Origin: Tenacibaculum sp.
Lineage (GTDB): Bacteria > Bacteroidota > Bacteroidia > Flavobacteriales > Flavobacteriaceae
Assembly: GCA_022448525.1 (NCBI GenBank)
Contig: JAKVCX010000009.1
Coordinates: 62,001-126,000, forward strand
DNA length: 64,000 nt
Direction: 5' to 3'
The notes beneath the pieces are model-generated. The model did no database searches, had not been told where the DNA came from, and worked only from the letters and a program-made list of their open reading frames with translations. Positions 60,735 to 64,000 of the stretch are shown piece by piece (position 1 is the first letter of the stretch; each line of letters starts with the position of its first letter). A program made the position numbers and the translations under genes.

Positions 60735-63700
60735 ATGTATTTAATTTTTGATACAGAAACTACAGGTTTACCTAAAAGCTGGAATGCACCAATTACAGAT
60801 ACTGATAACTGGCCAAGAGCAATTCAAATCGCTTGGCAGTTACATGATGAAATGGGAAATCTTATCGAACATAATGATTTCTTAATTCAAGCTGACGGAT
60901 TTAACATTCCCTTTGATGCAGAAAGGATTCATGGAATTTCAACAGATTTAGCAAATGAGCAAGGAATTACTTTAAGCGAAGGTTTAGAGTTGTTTAATGA
61001 AGCATTAGCAAAAACAAAATTTATAGTGGGTCAAAATGTTGGGTTTGATGTCAATATTATGGCTTGTGAATTTTATAGATTGGGAGTTGAAAACAATCTG
61101 GAGAGTTTACCTGTTTTAGATACGTGTACGGAGGAAACCGCTTCAATGTGTCAAATTCCTGGAGGTAGAGGAGGAAAGTTTAAATTACCAACACTTACCG
61201 AGTTACATCAACATTTATTCGGAGTAGGTTTCAATGAAGCGCATAATGCAACTGCCGATGTAGAAGCAACAACTCGTTGTTTTTTAGAGTTATTGCGTTT
61301 AAAGCATTATCCTCTTGAAAAGTTAGATGTTGCAGATGATTATTATGCGAAATATTCGGAGAATAATCCGATGCCGATTCAGTTAATAGGTTTAAAACAT
61401 TTAAACTTAAAGGCTGAAAGTGATAAAATCAGAAAACGACTAGCCGCAGAATCTGATAGTGCCAATACACAATCTACTTCTGAAGGTTTAGCGCAACTTG
61501 AAGGTGTACAATTTGCTCATTTACATAATCACTCTCAATTCTCGGTATTACAGTCAACCATTCAAATTAATGGATTAGTAAATGCTGCTGTAAAGGATAA
61601 TATGAGTGCAGTCGCCTTAACCGATACAGGGAATATGATGGCTGCGTTTCATTTTACTTCTGCTGTAGCGAATTACAATAAAACTGCTGAAAATCCTTTA
61701 AAGCCAATTGTTGGTTGTGAGTTTTTTATCTGTGAGGATCATACAGATAAATCGAGAAAAGACAATGGTTACCAAGTTGTTTTATTAGCTAAGAATAAAA
61801 GAGGATATCATAATCTAGCTAAAATGTCTTCTATTGCATTCGTAGATGGATTTTACTACGTTCCAAGAATTGATAAAGAAGTTGTAAAACAGTATAAAGA
61901 AGATATAATTGTTTTAACTGGTAACTTGTATGGAGAAGTTCCAAACAAGATTTTGAATATTGGTGAAAAACAAGCAGAAGAGGCGTTACTTTGGTGGAAA
62001 GAAGAGTTTGGTGACGATTTGTATATTGAGTTAATGCGTCATGGACAAGAAGATGAAGATGCTGTAAACAGAACATTATTAGAATTTTCTAAAAAGCATG
62101 ATGTAAAAATCGTTGCTACAAACAACACATATTACTTAGGAAAGGAAGAGGCTAATGCACATGATATTTTATTATGTGTAAAAGATGGAGAGAAGCAGGC
62201 AACACCAAAAGGTAGAGGTAGAGGTTATCGTTATGGTTTACCGAACGATGAATATTACTTCAAGTCTACCGAAGAAATGAAAACACTTTTTGCTGATATT
62301 CCAGAAGCAATAAGTAATATTCAGGAAATAGTCGATAAAGTTGAAGGCTTTACATTAGCTCGTGATGTATTATTACCTGCCTTCGAAATTGGAGAAGAAT
62401 TTCAAGACGCACAAGATGAGGTAGACGGAGGGAAACGAGGAGAGAACAACTATTTACGCCATTTAACCTATGAAGGAGCGAAAATCCGTTATGGAGAAAT
62501 TACAGATAGTATACGAGAACGACTAGATTTCGAATTAGATGTAATTGCAAAAACAGGATATCCTGGATATTTCTTAATTGTAGAAGATTTTATTCGAGCT
62601 GCTAGAAAAATGGGAGTTTCCGTTGGTCCTGGTCGTGGATCAGCAGCGGGTTCCGTAGTTGCATACTGTTTATGGATTACTAATATTGATCCAATTAAAT
62701 ACGATTTACTTTTTGAGCGTTTCTTAAATCCTGAACGTGTATCCATGCCCGATATCGATATTGACTTTGATGATGAAGGTCGTGGTCGAGTTATGGATTA
62801 TGTAATTGAAAAATATGGTGCAAATCAAGTAGCACAAATTATTACCTATGGTACAATGGCGGCAAAATCATCTTTGCGTGATACTGCCAGAGTGTTAGAT
62901 TTACCTTTATTTGAAGCGGACAGAATTGCCAAACTTGTTCCAGGAATTAAACTGAAAAATATTTTTGGTGAAGATGAAAAAAGTAAAGGAAAAGTTGCAG
63001 GTTTACGTGCCGAAGAAAAAGAGAATGTAAATGAATTAAAAGCCATCGCACAAGGAACAGGTTTGGAAGCGAGTACAATTAATCAAGCGGTTGTACTTGA
63101 AGGATCTGTTCGTAATACAGGAATCCACGCATGTGGTGTAATCATAACTCCTGATGATATTACCAAGTTCGTTCCAGTATCGTTGGCTAAAGATTCCGAT
63201 ATGTATGTTACACAATTCGATAACTCGGTTGTGGAAAGTGCAGGATTATTAAAAATGGATTTCTTAGGGTTAAAAACATTAACTCTAATTAAAGATACAG
63301 TTAAGATTGTAAAAGCTCGTCATGGTGTGGAACTCGATCCTGAGAATTTTCCAATTGACGATGAAGAAACATATGCATTATTCCAGAGAGGAGAAACGGT
63401 AGGTATCTTCCAGTATGAATCTCCTGGAATGCAAAAATACATGCGTGAACTGAAACCAACGGTATTTGCGGATCTTATTGCAATGAACGCATTATATCGT
63501 CCAGGTCCGTTAGAATACATTCCTTCATTTATTCGAAGAAAGCATGGAGATGAGGAGATTCAGTATGATCTTCCTGCAATGGAAGAATATTTAGCAGAAA
63601 CCTATGGAATTACGGTTTATCAGGAGCAAGTAATGCTTCTGTCGCAAAAATTGGCTGACTTTACCAAAGGTGAAGCCGATGTTTTACGTAAGGCAATGGG

Positions 63701-64000
63701 TAAAAAGCAGGCTGCCGTTCTTGCAAAAATGAAACCTAAGTTTGTTGATCAAGCAAAGGCAAATGGACATGATGAAAAGGCTTTAGAGAAAATCTGGAAA
63801 GACTGGGAAGCATTCGCATCTTATGCTTTCAATAAATCTCACTCTACTTGTTATGCTTGGATTGCGTACCAAACTGCTTATTTGAAAGCACATTATCCTG
63901 CTGAATATATGGCTGCTGTACTTTCTAATAACATGAATGATATCAAATCAGTTTCCTTCTTTATGGAAGAATGTAAACGAATGGGATTAGAAGTATTAGG
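60735..64000 (+). CDS. dnaE: DNA polymerase III alpha subunit with fused exonuclease (3'-truncated)
   Basis: The frame opens at ATG 60735 and runs off the window after 1088 codons plus two bases. Residues 1-185 are a DEDDh exonuclease domain (IFDTETTG with D6 and E8, QNVGFDVNI, HNATADVEATT), so proofreading activity is fused to the polymerase. A PHP domain starts with HLHNHSQFSVL (His 262 onward). The polymerase core has GPGRGSAAGSVVAYC near 631 and the catalytic PDIDIDFDDEGRG at about 672-682. It then continues through YRPGPLEYIPSF and AFNKSHSTCYAWIAYQTAYL. The fused layout is known in Bacteroidota. The C-terminal part is outside the window. Confidence 0.97.
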   Translation, partial: MYLIFDTETTGLPKSWNAPITDTDNWPRAIQIAWQLHDEMGNLIEHNDFLIQADGFNIPFDAERIHGISTDLANEQGITLSEGLELFNEALAKTKFIVGQNVGFDVNIMACEFYRLGVENNLESLPVLDTCTEETASMCQIPGGRGGKFKLPTLTELHQHLFGVGFNEAHNATADVEATTRCFLELLRLKHYPLEKLDVADDYYAKYSENNPMPIQLIGLKHLNLKAESDKIRKRLAAESDSANTQSTSEGLAQLEGVQFAHLHNHSQFSVLQSTIQINGLVNAAVKDNMSAVALTDTGNMMAAFHFTSAVANYNKTAENPLKPIVGCEFFICEDHTDKSRKDNGYQVVLLAKNKRGYHNLAKMSSIAFVDGFYYVPRIDKEVVKQYKEDIIVLTGNLYGEVPNKILNIGEKQAEEALLWWKEEFGDDLYIELMRHGQEDEDAVNRTLLEFSKKHDVKIVATNNTYYLGKEEANAHDILLCVKDGEKQATPKGRGRGYRYGLPNDEYYFKSTEEMKTLFADIPEAISNIQEIVDKVEGFTLARDVLLPAFEIGEEFQDAQDEVDGGKRGENNYLRHLTYEGAKIRYGEITDSIRERLDFELDVIAKTGYPGYFLIVEDFIRAARKMGVSVGPGRGSAAGSVVAYCLWITNIDPIKYDLLFERFLNPERVSMPDIDIDFDDEGRGRVMDYVIEKYGANQVAQIITYGTMAAKSSLRDTARVLDLPLFEADRIAKLVPGIKLKNIFGEDEKSKGKVAGLRAEEKENVNELKAIAQGTGLEASTINQAVVLEGSVRNTGIHACGVIITPDDITKFVPVSLAKDSDMYVTQFDNSVVESAGLLKMDFLGLKTLTLIKDTVKIVKARHGVELDPENFPIDDEETYALFQRGETVGIFQYESPGMQKYMRELKPTVFADLIAMNALYRPGPLEYIPSFIRRKHGDEEIQYDLPAMEEYLAETYGITVYQEQVMLLSQKLADFTKGEADVLRKAMGKKQAAVLAKMKPKFVDQAKANGHDEKALEKIWKDWEAFASYAFNKSHSTCYAWIAYQTAYLKAHYPAEYMAAVLSNNMNDIKSVSFFMEECKRMGLEVL

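Noticed and set aside
1..64000. CRISPR arrays, insertion sequences, prophage or plasmid functions
   Set aside because: No regularly spaced repeats, transposase, integrase, capsid or replication-initiator genes were seen on either strand.

Overview
This 64 kb window looks like chromosomal DNA of a marine flavobacterium (family Flavobacteriaceae, phylum Bacteroidota). The evidence is a low G+C content, Bacteroidota-type -7 promoter boxes (TAnnTTTG) in front of many genes, type IX secretion (T9SS) C-terminal sorting domains, a quinol-oxidising alternative complex III operon, a TonB-dependent receptor with a carboxypeptidase-regulatory-like N-terminus, and DnaE carrying an N-terminal proofreading exonuclease. 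Most genes are core or housekeeping. I see no transposase, integrase, prophage or CRISPR array.

Layout. 1-2.3 kb: the 3' end of a uracil-DNA glycosylase family gene meets a small unit read leftward, made of a double-glycine-leader peptide and a DxD glycosyltransferase-like protein (DUF6734-like). 2.3-8.2 kb: polA, a serine hydrolase, a membrane metallophosphoesterase and a cysteine-free thioredoxin-like protein. 8.2-11.7 kb: a lodA/lodB-type pair encoding a cysteine-tryptophylquinone oxidase and its flavoprotein maturase. 11.9-18.7 kb: a DUF2723 (GT117-like) mannosyltransferase, two tRNA-Gln genes flanking a secreted DUF4114 protein, and an amidase. 18.7-23.6 kb: rimP-nusA-infB behind a strong promoter and a GC-rich leader hairpin. 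24.7-36.3 kb: actABCDEF plus cytochrome oxidase subunits II and I. This is a complete quinol-to-oxygen branch, and ActF carries a long His-rich insert.

36.4-44.9 kb: a small lipoprotein, a T9SS cargo protein, ruvB, and a sulfur-handling run (SulP transporter, CstB-like persulfide dioxygenase-rhodanese, rhodanese lipoprotein, HMA-domain protein). 44.9-50.6 kb: a vitamin-uptake region with a TonB receptor behind a TPP riboswitch. Next to it is an operon for a thiamine-binding protein, a PnuC/PnuT transporter, a NadR-like kinase and ArfB, and upstream of that a phosphopantetheinyl transferase and a membrane protein. 50.7-54.8 kb: ahcY and a large T9SS type B protein with four internal repeats. 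54.9-59.6 kb: a tightly overlapping operon of a DUF2891 lipoprotein, an Nramp transporter and 5-oxoprolinase pxpABC. 59.6 kb to the end: a TlpA-like lipoprotein and a 3'-truncated dnaE with a fused DEDDh exonuclease.

The strongest candidates for undescribed biology are the leader peptide plus DUF6734-like pair, the NadR-like kinase in a thiamine context, the DUF2891 protein inside the 5-oxoproline operon, and the LodA/LodB pair. All functional statements come from reading sequence motifs and gene context. No database search was run.
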